DNA from: Limnomonas spitsbergensis
Lineage: Eukaryota; Chlorophyta; Chlorophyceae; Chlamydomonadales
DNA: 64,000 bases
Assembly: GCA_037349105.1 (NCBI GenBank)
Contig: JAYJMM010000092.1
Coordinates: 186,001 to 250,000 of the forward strand
Reading direction: 5' to 3'
The notes under the pieces were generated by a model. That model saw only the letters and a program-made list of their open reading frames with translations, ran no database searches and was not told the origin of the DNA. The position numbers and the translations under genes are program-made. This document shows, piece by piece, positions 25,250-36,130 of this stretch. Each line of letters starts with the position of its first letter. Position 1 is the stretch's first letter.

Positions 25250-25412
25250 CCCTTGGCAGGCCGCCCTGCGGCCGCCAAAGGCCTGATTGCGACCAAACCA
25301 AGACCGGCCTACGACGGATGGCCAATGCAGCATGATAGCTGGCCACGAATGGGGCCTCAGGCCAGAGGCTGCCATGTAGCTGACATGTAGTTGAGTCAAA
25401 AATAAACACAGA
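25250..25412 (+). repeat. Dispersed family 2, copy close to the one at 44.48 kb
   Basis: It shares GCTGGCCACRAATGGGGCC, TCAGGCCAG, ACATGTAG and a final AAAATAAACA with 44,480-44,612. The AAATAAA-type end is typical for this family and suggests a retroposed origin. Confidence 0.7.
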
Positions 25413-26258
25413 TATCCAGGGTGGACACCTATCACGTCGCAATGACACCCGAAGCATGGGATGCTGATTTTGCTAATTAAGGCCTTGTGGGTGGACTCGC
25501 TCATTGAGCTCAGGAGCAGGAGCAAGAGCTGCCGGCCAGAGTAGCCGGAGCAGGCATAGTCTCAATCTGATGTCTAAAAAAATATACGGTATGAACTTAA
25601 CCAAAAACGTAAATTTTCTTGCACCCCCCACTTTGCCCCCCATGTATGACATTATTGACATATGCCCCACCCCTTTAAGGCAAATTATATTTAAGACCAG
25701 GTTTGGAATGCTCTGGTCAAGCTCTCCAGCTTTGGGTGATGGGGTATTTCCAGTTATTATCTGACCCCCTTTCCCCCCGCCTAAATATGCTTAATATGCT
25801 AAGAGGGGCAGAAATATAAGCTGACCCCCCCCTCATACAATAAATGTAAAATCACGGTGCCTTACCCCACCCATCCCGCCTCCGGAACCCAGTAAACGTG
25901 AATTTCAACCGAGATAACCTGGCTCCCAAGAGGTACAAATCCCATCTCAAACGGATGGATGTTTTAGAAATATGTTGGGGCGATGGGGCCCTTTTTTCTG
26001 CCCCCCCCCCCCCTCGCTTTCCCCAAAAGTAAATATACGCATCCGTACTGAATAGTGAATACCGGTATGTATGTTAGCCCTCCTAAATATGCTGACCGGT
26101 GTCCCTCGTAAATTTGGATAGTATCCCTCCTAACTATGTGGGGGATATGAGCTGCGCTGAGTGAATGATCGCGCTAGCAAGTCATTTATAAAAGTGCTGT
26201 GACTTGAGGACTAAAACTAAGTCCTCCGCATTGCTGTACAGACTCGAATTCCCAGCTT

Positions 26259-26474
26259 GGTATTCAGGCTGGTATTCAGGCTGGTATTCAAGCTGGTATT
26301 CAGGCTGGTATTCAGGCTGGTATTCAGCCTGGTATTCAGTCTGGTATTCAGCCTGGTATTCAGCCTGGTATTCAGCCTGGTATTCAGCCTGGTATTCAGC
26401 CTGGTATTCAGCCTAGTATTCAGCCTGGTATTCAGCCTGGTATTCAGCCTGGTATTCAGCCTGGTATTCAGTCG
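26259..26474. repeat. 12-bp minisatellite, 18 copies
   Basis: The unit GGTATTCAGSCT repeats with exact 12-bp spacing from 26,259 to 26,463. Early units have GGCT and later ones have GCCT, so the array spread in two phases. Both strands are open (WYSA or VFSL on plus, NTRL on minus) because 12 is a multiple of 3 and no stop is in the unit. Confidence 0.97.
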
Positions 26475-26479
26475 ATAAT

Positions 26480-28600
26480 AAAAAGAAGACCCCCCTGGGC
26501 TACTGCCCTGACGATTCGTTTCTGTTGACACGTTTGCCTAGTGCTCGACACTTCCTTTCGGAGCTGGTAGCTGCGGTTGGCTGTGAAGTACAGCAGGCCG
26601 AATGTGGCCAATGACCTATGGTAAAAGACGCTGGTGGCAAACCTCAAGTGGTACGTCTGTGCTGATAATTTATCAGAAGGTCGCCTTGGAGCCTCTGGAT
26701 TGGCTGCAGATGAGGGTTTGGTGGAGTTGGTGGTGGTAAACCAACTGTCTGGGGCTGGGATCAGCATGATAAGGGCTGGTAGATGACAGTGACTGCGGTC
26801 ATTTCAATCAATCATGAGGGGATCTTATGGGTTCTCTGAGAAAGGGAAACTGCTCTTTACTGTTTAAATACGATAAGCTCTTCACTCTTTATATGGTTTT
26901 CTCGGAATGCTTCATAAAAATCGGTATCAGGGTTTCGAGTAAGAAAGACAAAGTGCCGGCGAAAAGCAAGCTCCAAAGAAGGCAGAAGTGTGAATACACC
27001 CACACAGAATCAAATGAGAAGTCTCAAAAGTGTGACAGCGAAAGCAGTGCATCCAGAACTGTGTTCTCACCCCGGGTTCTTAATGCTAGAAGCTTCAGAA
27101 AGACGTAGGTGCATGAAGTGGCGGAGGGGCCAGGAACTTTTGAAGTTCCAAGCCAGCATGGCATTTTCGAATGTTTGGAGGAGGCAATGGTGCCTAAAAA
27201 ACTTTAATTTAGTACTACTGGTAAACGTAGGCAGCAGTTGTAAGATCTCAAACCCTTTGTTTCATTTATATTTTTGTTTGTTCATGTATACTCCTGCGTG
27301 TACATGCACACTTGCAGCTCCCAGAAGTGTGACGACATTAACTTGCTAGGGCCGGCAGGTCGTACATCACATTGGCAGGGACGGTGGTAGACTTTCAAAG
27401 GCAATGAGGCTTTTTCGGAACCACTTATTTCAATGACGTTACACCTCTGGGCCCTGCTCAAAAAGGCTCGGCCGCGGGGTGAACCACTTATTTAAATCGG
27501 TTACAGCGGTACCATCTACAGCCATGCATGCGCTCCCCAACACTCATGCAAGTCCATGCTGCTCATGAGGTATGGCATCAAGGGCCCTAGCAACACCTTC
27601 CGCCACATGTGCGATGCTAGGGAAGCTCGCATCGTTATGTGCAGTCTAAGAAAAAAACCCAGGTGAGAAAAACAACAACATTAAGAAGATGTTCGATGGT
27701 GTGAATATAACGGTGCAATCTGAAGCGACATTGCAACTAGATAGGTCAAAACATGAATGTTTTGTGCGTAAATTAGTTAGTCAAGCGGTAGCCACACAAA
27801 AGAAAGACAACCGACGCCAATAAGGCAGGGCGGAGAGGTGCATTCACAAACAGTCAAATTAAACGCCAATTCTTGGCTATCAATCTATTATTAAAAATAT
27901 CTGGCTTTATGTGTATGAATGGAAAGGCTCAATGACGGCATGAAAAGTATCGGCGCTGCCCAGCAGCTACGTGCCCCTTAAGCACATTATGAATGCGCGC
28001 AAAAACAAACAGCATCCGGATGCGTGCCCTGAGCAACTGTATGCCCCCGGCACAAAATGAATGCACAGAAAAACAAGCAGCGTCCAACTGCAAGCACAAG
28101 GGACCGCCTGGGCGCTTCAATGGCAAAACGCCCATCCCGGCCCAGCCTGCCGGAGGCCAACAGCCGGCGACAGGTTCATAAATCGTGGCTCAAGCCCCCA
28201 AAAAGCTGGCATGAATCGAGAAGACAAGGCAAAGGGTACAAATGGCACGCCTAGTAATAAGCGACATGGTCTACACTTAAACCTGTACTGCCTAAAGGAC
28301 AAGTACAAAGCTGCAGCAGCACACAGGCAAGTTGGCTGCAGCTGTACATAACATTTTACACACAAAAGTGCGGGCCGGCGGCTAAAACCCTCAATCCTAA
28401 AGAGAAGGCCGGTCCGGCGGTGGCGAAGACCCTAGACCCATCACCCTAAACTGCAACACATATCACTGTGCACGTGACTCATTTGCAACACTTCACACGG
28501 TCCACCGCATTCTCCCACGACCTATGCCACGGTGCACTGACCACTCTTTCGCAACCGATGCCACGGTGCACATCACTCTTCCGCAATACACAGCACGGAG
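26480..28600. other. Downstream of gene B, no gene supported
   Basis: This holds short ORFs without domains and a family-1 repeat in reverse orientation at 27,430-27,478 (ACGTTACACCTCTGGGCCC, then GCTCAAAAAGGCTCGGCC). A TTACA at 28,356-28,360 (TGTAA on minus) is a candidate poly(A) signal about 250 bp after the gene B stop. Confidence 0.45.
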
Positions 28601-28606
28601 CTCTCA

Positions 28607-31600
28607 TCACAAGAATGGCCGGCTATTCATGATAAAGGACCCAAACGACTCCCGCTCCACCTCTTGCACTCCGTACTCATCCTGGATGCCACCACCCTTC
28701 CCGTCCAGCGAGCCGCTGCTAGAGTCATCAGAGGGCACCTCGTCCTCGTCCTCGTCCTCCTCATGAGACTCAAAATCCAGGTCACCTGCTCCCTCTTCCT
28801 CATCGCCACCTCCCTGACGAACATGGCTGTTGGTGGAGGTGGCGGCAGTGGCGGCGGTGGGGGCGCAGCTATTGCTATCGCTGAAGCTACCACGATTTGA
28901 TGCATCTTCGCGGCCGCAGCGGCCGACAGCCGGCGTCGTTAGGACGAGGCCCTTGAGGGACGCCGGAGGCGCATCGCAGCCTTGACGCCAGCCAAAGGCG
29001 CCCCCGCTGCACTCCATCGCCTTGGATGAAGCGGACAGCCGGGAGGGCAGCGCCATGGCCAGCGGCCTCCGCGGCGGCAGGGATGCAAACCTGCCGAGCG
29101 CCGACGCGGGCGAAGCAAATGGCGGGGCCTTCCACGCAGGTTGCGGCGGCGGCGGCGGCAAGCTGCCTAGGATCGCCGGGGAGGAGACCCGGAGGGAGGG
29201 AGGCAAGCTGCTGCACCTCTGAGGAGGCGCCGGCAGCAGCGACAGCGCCGGGGTCTGGCTCGTTAGCGATGCCGCAGGTAAGGAGGACGAAGCAGGTGGT
29301 AGGGGGCTGGCTGGCTGCTGGCTGCTGCTGCTGCTCCTCCTTTCAGGCGCCTCGTAGGCAGTGGGGGGCGAGGCATGATGGTCCTTGTAGGGCCTTGCGG
29401 GAGGCCGGGAGGCGGCAGGCCTGCATGGGGCCTTGAGCATCGCAATACGGTCCATGGCTCGGTCGACCGCAGCGGCAGCTGCCTCGTCGAGGGTTCCAAG
29501 CTCCTCCACTGGTCGGCCACCGGCCGCCACCCGCAGCAGCTCGCGCTCGGTGCACATGGCCATCATCAGCCGCGACAGCGCAGAGGCGAGCCGCTGGCAT
29601 CCCGGGGGTGACGGCGAGCAGGAGGAAGGCTTGACACCAGAGGAGGGTGATGATAGCTGGGATGCAGGACTGCGGCCACCGTCGTCGTCAGCCGTCGGGG
29701 ATGTGTTCATGGCCTTGCTACCACCGGTGCGTATGCCCTGGTGGTAGGGCGGGGTGGCGCCTCGGCTCAAGCGACGCAACACTGCACGCGAGACCGCGGA
29801 GCCAACATCCTCATCGTCAAACTCGTCGTCCTCCTCCTCGTCCTCGTCCTCCTCCTGCAGTACCCCCAGCACCTCCACCCTGCCGCATATGCCTGCTCTT
29901 TCGCACAGACTGCTGCCGAGCTCTCTCTCGCTGGTTTCCGGCCGCTGGACAGGGCTTTCGAGCTCCGCCTTCTCCCCTGGCTGCTGCTGCGCGCCACTGT
30001 CCAGCCGGTCCAGTGCCCGTTTAATGCTGCATGACAGGTTATCGATCAGGTTGCCCATGTTGCCCGGGGAGGACGCGCGCCGCAGCGGCGGCGAGCTCGC
30101 TTCATTCCGAGACACATCCAACTGCGGAGAAGCTGCACCCTCACGGCCGACAGAGAGCGGGCCCTGCGCGATGCTCATAGAGCCGTCCTGACCCGCCCGA
30201 TCAACGCCATCAGGGCTGCTGCAACGGCGTTTCCTCGCATCAAGCCCCGCAGCATGCGCTGGTAGAGTGCGCACACGACTGATCGCGGCCGCTGCCATCG
30301 GTAGCACCGCCTTCACAACAGCAGCAGGCGAAGCGGCGGGGGCTGCTGCCGCTGTTGCGACAGTCACCGACGCGTGCGTCATGAAGGCAGCCGCGGCCAT
30401 CGAGGCACGCTCGCTGAACAGCGACGAGCGGTCTGTCAGCTGCGAGGAGCGATCGGAAAACATGGAGGAGGAGTGCTCGCTGAACATCGAAGAGCCGTCA
30501 CTCAGGACTGAGGAGCGGTCAAACGCGTTGTCCTCAGGGGAGAGTGGGAACGAGGCGGCGGCGGCGGCGCAGGCGGGCTCCTGGCTGGGCAGGGCGACAT
30601 CACGCAAACCCGTCACACTGCTGCAGCTCGCACCGGCCGCTGCAACCTTCCTGGAGTGCTGCTGCTGTTGCTGCTGTTGGTTTGGGCGGTCAGCAGCTGC
30701 ACCTTTCCTATAGTTGGGGGCAGTCTGTGATGCGCCTATGGCCGCTGCCGTTGTCGCAGCATCTCCCTCCTCCTCAACCTCGAGGAGAGGAGGCAGGACG
30801 CCTGCATAGGGCCGCTCATAGCCGTGCCAGGGCTCGATTGGGGGGCAGGCTACCACGTTAGCAGGCTGGCCGCTGCGGGTGGGGCTGACGATCGCGCCGG
30901 GTTGCCCAGCGCCCGCTGCACTGACCCCCGCAGGTGGAGGTGACTCTGGAGAGTTTTGAGGCGCGGCTGGACTCTGCGCTGGGGGCCACATACCGCTGGG
31001 CATCTGATTCCTAGCAATGGCTTCCTGCGAGGGTCGTGTTCGCAACCTTAGTCATAATTGATGGACCGAGCATGGCACTGAAATGCAAACCAGACAGGCA
31101 TAGATGTTCAAATTGAAGATACTGGTACTGTAGTCCTGTAGGCTTGCCATGAGGTATGCTGGGGCGCTCTGGGGAGCTGCTAGCACAGGCGCGCAGCATG
31201 CACTGCCGTACATACAAATTGCCTTCCCTCCAGTGTGGAGTCATTATTTGCATGTGTTGAATTCCTGCCTTGAGGCAGCAAATTGACAGTACCCTCGGAC
31301 TGAACCTGGCATTGACAATCGAGAATTCGTATTGATATATGTGTAATAAACCCCTCACCCTCAAACAAAGTTGATTGGTGAGCGGAAATAATTCGAATCT
31401 TCCGTAGGTCTACCAGTACGGTATTCCACATGTAGCTCATGCGCATATGAAAAACAGCTAGCTCATGCAGCTTCAGGAGCCCGGCTCCGGGCCTTGCTGG
31501 GCCTATGCTTGGGCCCACTCGGAGAGCGGACAACCCACTGCCAACACTTGCCACATGCATGCACATTGAGGATATGCGACAGGCATGCACGTTGAGCAGT

Positions 31601-32069
31601 GCTTGCAAGGCACCTAGCTGCCAATCGCAGTTGCAAGGCACCCGTTGGCAGCAGCACATGAGGATGCTATCGCCCATGGCATGCTACTACTCATCGGTAT
31701 GTCAACATGCAGGTGTGCAACAGGCATGCCCATGAGCAGTAGCATGCCATGGGCAATAGCATGCATGCAAGGCACCCAGCTACATTCGATACTTACCGCA
31801 CATGCGATGAGCCTGGGCATGTTTGAGTGTGGTGCTGCCAACACAAGCGCCGCATGCTGCAACAGCCGAGCGGTGACAGCGCCTGCCAACTTCGGGTTAA
31901 GGTGATGCAGGTGGCAGGGCAGGAGGCGTAGCAGCCGGTGCTCTGGGCTTTCGGGTGATGACCGCTGTTCAGCTGTAGCTGCTGGTCTAGCAGCGGGTAG
32001 TGGGGAGGCGGGGGAAGCAGGCGCGGTGCTAGGGAATGGTGAAGGCACATCCTTAATCGTCGTCGCCAT
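28607..32069 (-). CDS. Paralog family gene B, protein of unknown function
   Basis: Exon 1 is 32,069-31,797 (91 codons, ATG, donor GCG|GTAAGT, phase 0). It ends HRLLRLLPCHLHHLNPKL, AGAVTARLLQHAALVLAA, LIACA, and is nearly identical in this block to gene C. A phase-0 acceptor TCGCAG|GAAGCC starts exon 2 at 31,024, giving 896 residues. This acceptor is chosen for frame, and an extra small exon cannot be excluded. Exon 2 is Ala/Ser/Pro-rich with Ser-Asp blocks (FSEHSSSMFSDRSSQLTD). It then has NLIDNLSCSIKRALDRL, an acidic stretch, and EDVGSAVSRAVLRRL, followed by the signature RLMMAMCTERELLRVAAGG, RPVEELG and AAAVDRAMDRI. A Pro/Ser-rich tail with another acidic run precedes ESFGSFIM close to the stop. 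No known domain is recognised. Confidence 0.75.
31663..31762. repeat. Inverted repeat, about 35-bp arms
   Basis: Left arm 31,663-31,697 (ATGCTATCGCCCATGGCATG, then CTACTACTCAT) pairs with right arm 31,728-31,762 (ATGAGCAGTAGCATGCC, then ATGGGCAATAGCAT) with two or three mismatches and a ~30-bp loop. It lies in the intron of gene B, just after the exon 1 donor in transcript order. Confidence 0.8.
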
Positions 32070-32074
32070 TTGAG

Positions 32075-33560
32075 GTTGTCGATGGGTGGTTGTTCTTGCT
32101 CGTTGGTGGGGCGCGGGTCTGGTACGCGGCCCCTCGATGACTAGTTGGCCGTTACAGCGGTGTTGGAGGATGTGTCTGTAGAGGTGGAGATCAAAGACTG
32201 GGAGGGGGCGTAGCGCAGGTTTGAAGGAAGCCCACTGTCTTGACACGCACCTTGTGCTTAGATCGAGGGTCTGGATGCAGCGATGCGTAATATATGAGGT
32301 TCAGAAGCTGGCCCCTCGGTAATGGGGGCAGGGGTGGAGCTGGATGTGCGAATCTGTCACTTCGCAATAAAAGCAAATAAGTAATCTTGTGCTGGCGCGC
32401 TGCCAATTCAAATGACCAGGCGCTCAATGTGGAGCTTGAATCGCCGCTAGGGTAGAGAAATGGGGGGCCGGATGCATGAGCGGTCACTTCGGGGCCGTGT
32501 CTGCATGTGCCGGCTGTGCGTGTCACGTTTTCTCAATTGCGCAGTGCACAGAGGGATGGCGGTGTAAATGGCCTCGAGCAACGTAAATAATGAAATTGGT
32601 GTGAGTGGTTGAAAGGCTGTCAGGGCGACCACAAATGCCTGGCGAAGGTCGGAGGAAGGGGGCCGGGACGCAAAGTAGCTAGCAGCGAGCAGAAGACAGC
32701 AACACTCTAGCTGTATTCAACGTGACCTCTGATGGAAGGTTTTTTTTTGATTCGGAGGCCAGTTAGAACCCTCTGGTTAGAACCTCGGTTGGAAAGCTTT
32801 CAAATAATGAGTTATATGGCAAGACAGGGCCACTGTGCGGGCGAAGCCCGGGAAGGTCGGAGGAAGGCGCGAGTCGGGCGAATACCGGAGCGAAAACCCC
32901 AGTGATGCTGCTAGGTTGGCCTATGCGAGTTGGGAAATTCAGCATTTACCGCCAGGATGTCCAGGCAGTGGTGCCGCACAGTCTTTCGATATTAACAACA
33001 GCAAGCCTGTATTGATGCGCAGATTGAGGACTAGCAGCTAGCGATGCACTGCAACAACAGTCTCATATTCGCAGGCCCGGAATCATGGCTGGAATCAACA
33101 GAAGGTACATCACTTCTCACCCTCGCTCTCACACGGTATATGTGCGCTCATCCAGAAAGTAAAATCACATATTGGTGTCATCGGCAATGAACTTGCTGTC
33201 TTGCTGACATTGGGGCAACACGAGCCTTGGACTCACCCAGCACATGCACGTTTAACCTTTCCCATATCAACAATCAGTACATGGCCTCCCTCCCAGCTTG
33301 GCCCTGCCTACCCCAAAACGATACTCAAACGGATGCAAACGACACCCCTTGCTTGGTTCACTTGTCACGACGTATGACTGCACCGTGCGTTTGACTGCGC
33401 CAACTGCTTTTTCGGTTGGAAGTTATGTGTGAACCTGAACAAGTGTGTTTGCCGTCTTAGGGTATCCCGAACTGGGTCTTTTACTTTTTCTTTCTTACTT
33501 GATTTCACGGCCTTCAATAGACTCTTAACGTTTCCAGCTATTGTTCTTGAATATCGATCT
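32075..33560. other. Upstream of gene B, no gene supported
   Basis: Short ORFs only. It would contain the gene B promoter, but no recognisable motif is present. Confidence 0.3.
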
Positions 33561-34400
33561 GCAAGTTAATCGTCACTCAAAGTCTTACTAAGGGGAAACT
33601 TGCAGAGCAGCTAGGCCAACAGCGACCCTATAAGCATCAACAAGTCTCCTGATACGAAGCTGGCAGAGCATCTAGGTCAACAGTCGACTATCTGCAGCAA
33701 TTAGAGTTATTCCTGTCTCTTAACAAGGCATATCTCCAGCCCTACAGCTGGATATTACCACCAACCAACCATCACATCTCCAACCTACAGCCTTTCCTTT
33801 GGCTCCAAGTCGACCATCTGATTTATCAGAGATATCTTCGGTCACCAGAAGTCGCCAAGCAAGCGACTCATCACAGCAGATCAACGGCCACATTCGCCCA
33901 AGATCGTCCCAGGAAACCTATAAGTACCTCAAGAGTCGAGGCTTTACAAGATCCTGTCAACAGTATCGAAGAAGTCCAGGTGAAGTAGCAAGAGCTATCA
34001 CCTGTTATCGAGCTGAGTTCACTGAGTTACAGCAGTGGATCGAGAAGCTCCTACTATAAGCTCTGTAGGAGTCTATTAGTACTTGTTTAAGAAAGAAAAA
34101 GTCCGACTAGTTTCACCTCTAGTCGACTGTAGCGGAAATCGGTCGTTCTAAAACCGATAAAAAGGTGAAGATGAGCGGATCAGGGGCTGTAGAAGTGCCC
34201 AAAGTCGTTCAAGAGATAGCAACGGATAGTGTTGCTCAGAACACAAGGGGTGCTCTAGCGGGTGCTCTAGCGAACCCAGTCCCCACTTCTGACCTCACCT
34301 CCTCTATCAAGGCACACCTTCACTCTTCTTGCCCTCACGTTACGGATGGTGATCCTACCTAACCTGGTATCTTGTGCTACCCATACCCGCATCATCGAAA
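33560..34400 (+). other. Compositionally distinct segment, possible element fragment
   Basis: An 86-codon frame (33,799-34,059) is Ser/Arg/Gln-rich and contains YKYLKSRGFTRSCQQY and AEFTELQQWIEKLLL. It is followed by AT-richer sequence and another short frame (34,165-34,362). Codon choice (AGA, CAA, TCA) is less GC-rich than in the genes nearby. It could be the 5'/gag-like part of a degraded retroelement or unrelated DNA. I see no conserved domain. Confidence 0.3.
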
Positions 34401-34464
34401 AAAATGCCAACTCTTTACCCAAGTACCGTAGAACGTCTTTGACTCCGCTCGTAAGTAAATAATT

Positions 34465-35065
34465 ATTGGGGTGCGCGGACATGGCTGCGCGCTAATATGA
34501 ATTCAAAAATTGCCGCTGCGCGGAACGTCAGTCAGGTGCCCAAACAACTATTTGGGGGGTGCGCGGTATGAATTAAAAACAGCACTTTTTACCAAAAAAG
34601 TTGTTTGATACGACATCCGTTGGACATCCGTTCGACAAAGGTGGATGAACTTTGACTACCGTATGATGACTTTTGTTGACTTTGAGGGTGTTTACTAAGT
34701 TTTACTGTCCTGGCTGGAAGTGCTGAACATTGAACCGCAGACCTCAGGGTGGACTGCCAAGTTCCGTCCCCCCGGGCACCAATAGCCACACGTTTCCTGA
34801 GGCCAGGAATCGTCGGAGGAGGGGGATGACGACTGCGGTATGCGGGTCCTGCTAGCATCAAATAAAGTTGTGACCGAGTTTGACAGTACTGGCTAAAAGT
34901 GCTGCACGGACGAAAATTTTAATTATTTCCAGTGATGCGCTATGTTAAATTAAATTACCTGCTGCGTGATGTTAAATTCAATTAAAATTTCGTCGCTGCG
35001 CGACCGTTTTTTAAATTCTTTTTTTAGGTGCGCGACAGATTTTTTTGGGGGGGGGGGTGCGCGGA
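34465..35065. mobile_element. Possible non-autonomous element with TGCGCGG motifs
   Basis: GGGGTGCGCGGACATGG near 34,470 and GGGGTGCGCGGAGTC near 35,055 border a segment. It has internal related pieces: AATTCAAAAATTGCCGC then TGCGCGGAAC at 34,500, and TTCAATTAAAATTTCGTCGC then TGCGCGACCG at 34,975-35,007. The ends are in the same orientation, so this is not a classical TIR element. Low certainty. Confidence 0.3.
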
Positions 35066-35097
35066 GTCTAAGGCGTTTTACGGTATAACAATCACAT

Positions 35098-36005
35098 GTG
35101 GCAGTCTTCTGCTTGCCATTTTTCTCTGAGACGCAGCATCCTCCGTATGTGCGCCAACCTTTATGGACAGCTAAACGGGCCCTTCTCTTCCGTATTCCCT
35201 ACAAAACAACAGTCCGCTCGTTTACCTATGGCCTTTGCCCCATATGTACACCACCTCCTACTGGCCCATCTGACGCTGCTTCTGACACTCAAGGACGCAT
35301 GTTTGGAAGATGCAGACATCCCCGTATGCAGGCCTCTTATATCTCCCGACACAACAAGGCCCTCTGCCTCATCCAACGTTCCCTCCACAGAGGCACAAAG
35401 AGCTTGGTATGTTCACAATTATGGATGCAACACCAGCTACATGTCTCCCACCAGGCGTCTATGACACCCGTATCCCGCACTGGATGCTTCCCGCTGTCCC
35501 CCCTGCCACACTCTGCCGCCTTCGTCCTGATCTCCTCTTAGTTGAAGGCCTCACCATTGCTGATCTCCACAGTTATCCTCCCGCCCGGCCTGCCAACCCT
35601 GCCTTCCTTCTTGACCTATAAAGACGTTGTACTATCCATATTATTGAGCTATTGAGGGTTTACCTCCAATCTTCAATTCTGCCTTGCCCACAAATCCACA
35701 CAACATGCACAAATAGTACATTTGCTTCGCGCTGCCGGATGGACCCTGTCCACACGTATCATGGACCCGCTCCATACTCCTGCCCCCCACCCTCTTCCAG
35801 ATCCGTTACCCCCCCCTGCTACAGAAATCCTGTAAAGATATCATGGTCCTTGGTATCCCGCCCCTCCACGTCCCCTCACTCCTTAAACAACTAGCAGTTC
35901 ACACTGTCCAGACTGCTTTTTCCATCCAGCGTCTCCGACGTTTCCTTGAAAACAGTCCACCCGACTGCCGGCCTGCATATCCCCATGTTCTAACTGACCC
36001 GCCAT
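35098..36005 (+). pseudogene. Decayed non-LTR retrotransposon, C-terminal part of the reverse-transcriptase ORF
   Basis: Pieces of one protein are spread over frames. CPIC, then DTQGRMFGRCRHP and SYISRHNKALCLIQRSLHRG lie in 35,220-35,400. Next come FTIMDATPATCLPPGV, TRIPHWMLP and RPDLLLVEGL in 35,400-35,560, then IVHLLRAAGWTL at about 35,720. GIPPLHVPSLLKQLAVHTVQ and TAFSIQRLRRFLENSP follow in 35,850-35,960. This order (a CxxC...H...C knuckle, RHN, then a Leu-rich tail) is that of the post-RT region in green-algal non-LTR elements. At least three frameshifts or stops separate the pieces, so it is dead. The 5' part with the catalytic RT core is absent. Confidence 0.7.
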
Positions 36006-36130
36006 AGCCCCTTTCCCCCTAGGGTATATAGACCGGGCTTGGGCGTCTCGTCAACCTGTACTTCCCAAAATCCACGCCGCATCGGCGTTCTCTTTTCTTT
36101 TCTTTTTGCGTGAATTCTTTTCCGTGAGTT
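36005..36130 (+). mobile_element. 3' tail of the non-LTR element
   Basis: AGGGTATATAGACCGGGCTT, then GGGCGTCTC, CCTGTACTTCCCAAAATCC and ACGCCGCATCGGCGTTCTC, then a TTTTC-rich stretch. The same tail, without the coding part, occurs at 60,890-61,012, which identifies it as the element's 3' UTR. Confidence 0.75.

Larger units (their letters stand above)
24560..26200. other. Repeat-derived intergenic DNA
   Basis: It contains a family-1 repeat copy (24,806-24,862, +) and a family-2 copy (25,250-25,412) with GGCCACGAATGGGGCCTCAG. Recurrent CTGACCCCCC words lie next to AATATGCT (24,580-26,120), suggesting an old diverged tandem repeat. No gene is seen. Confidence 0.5.
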
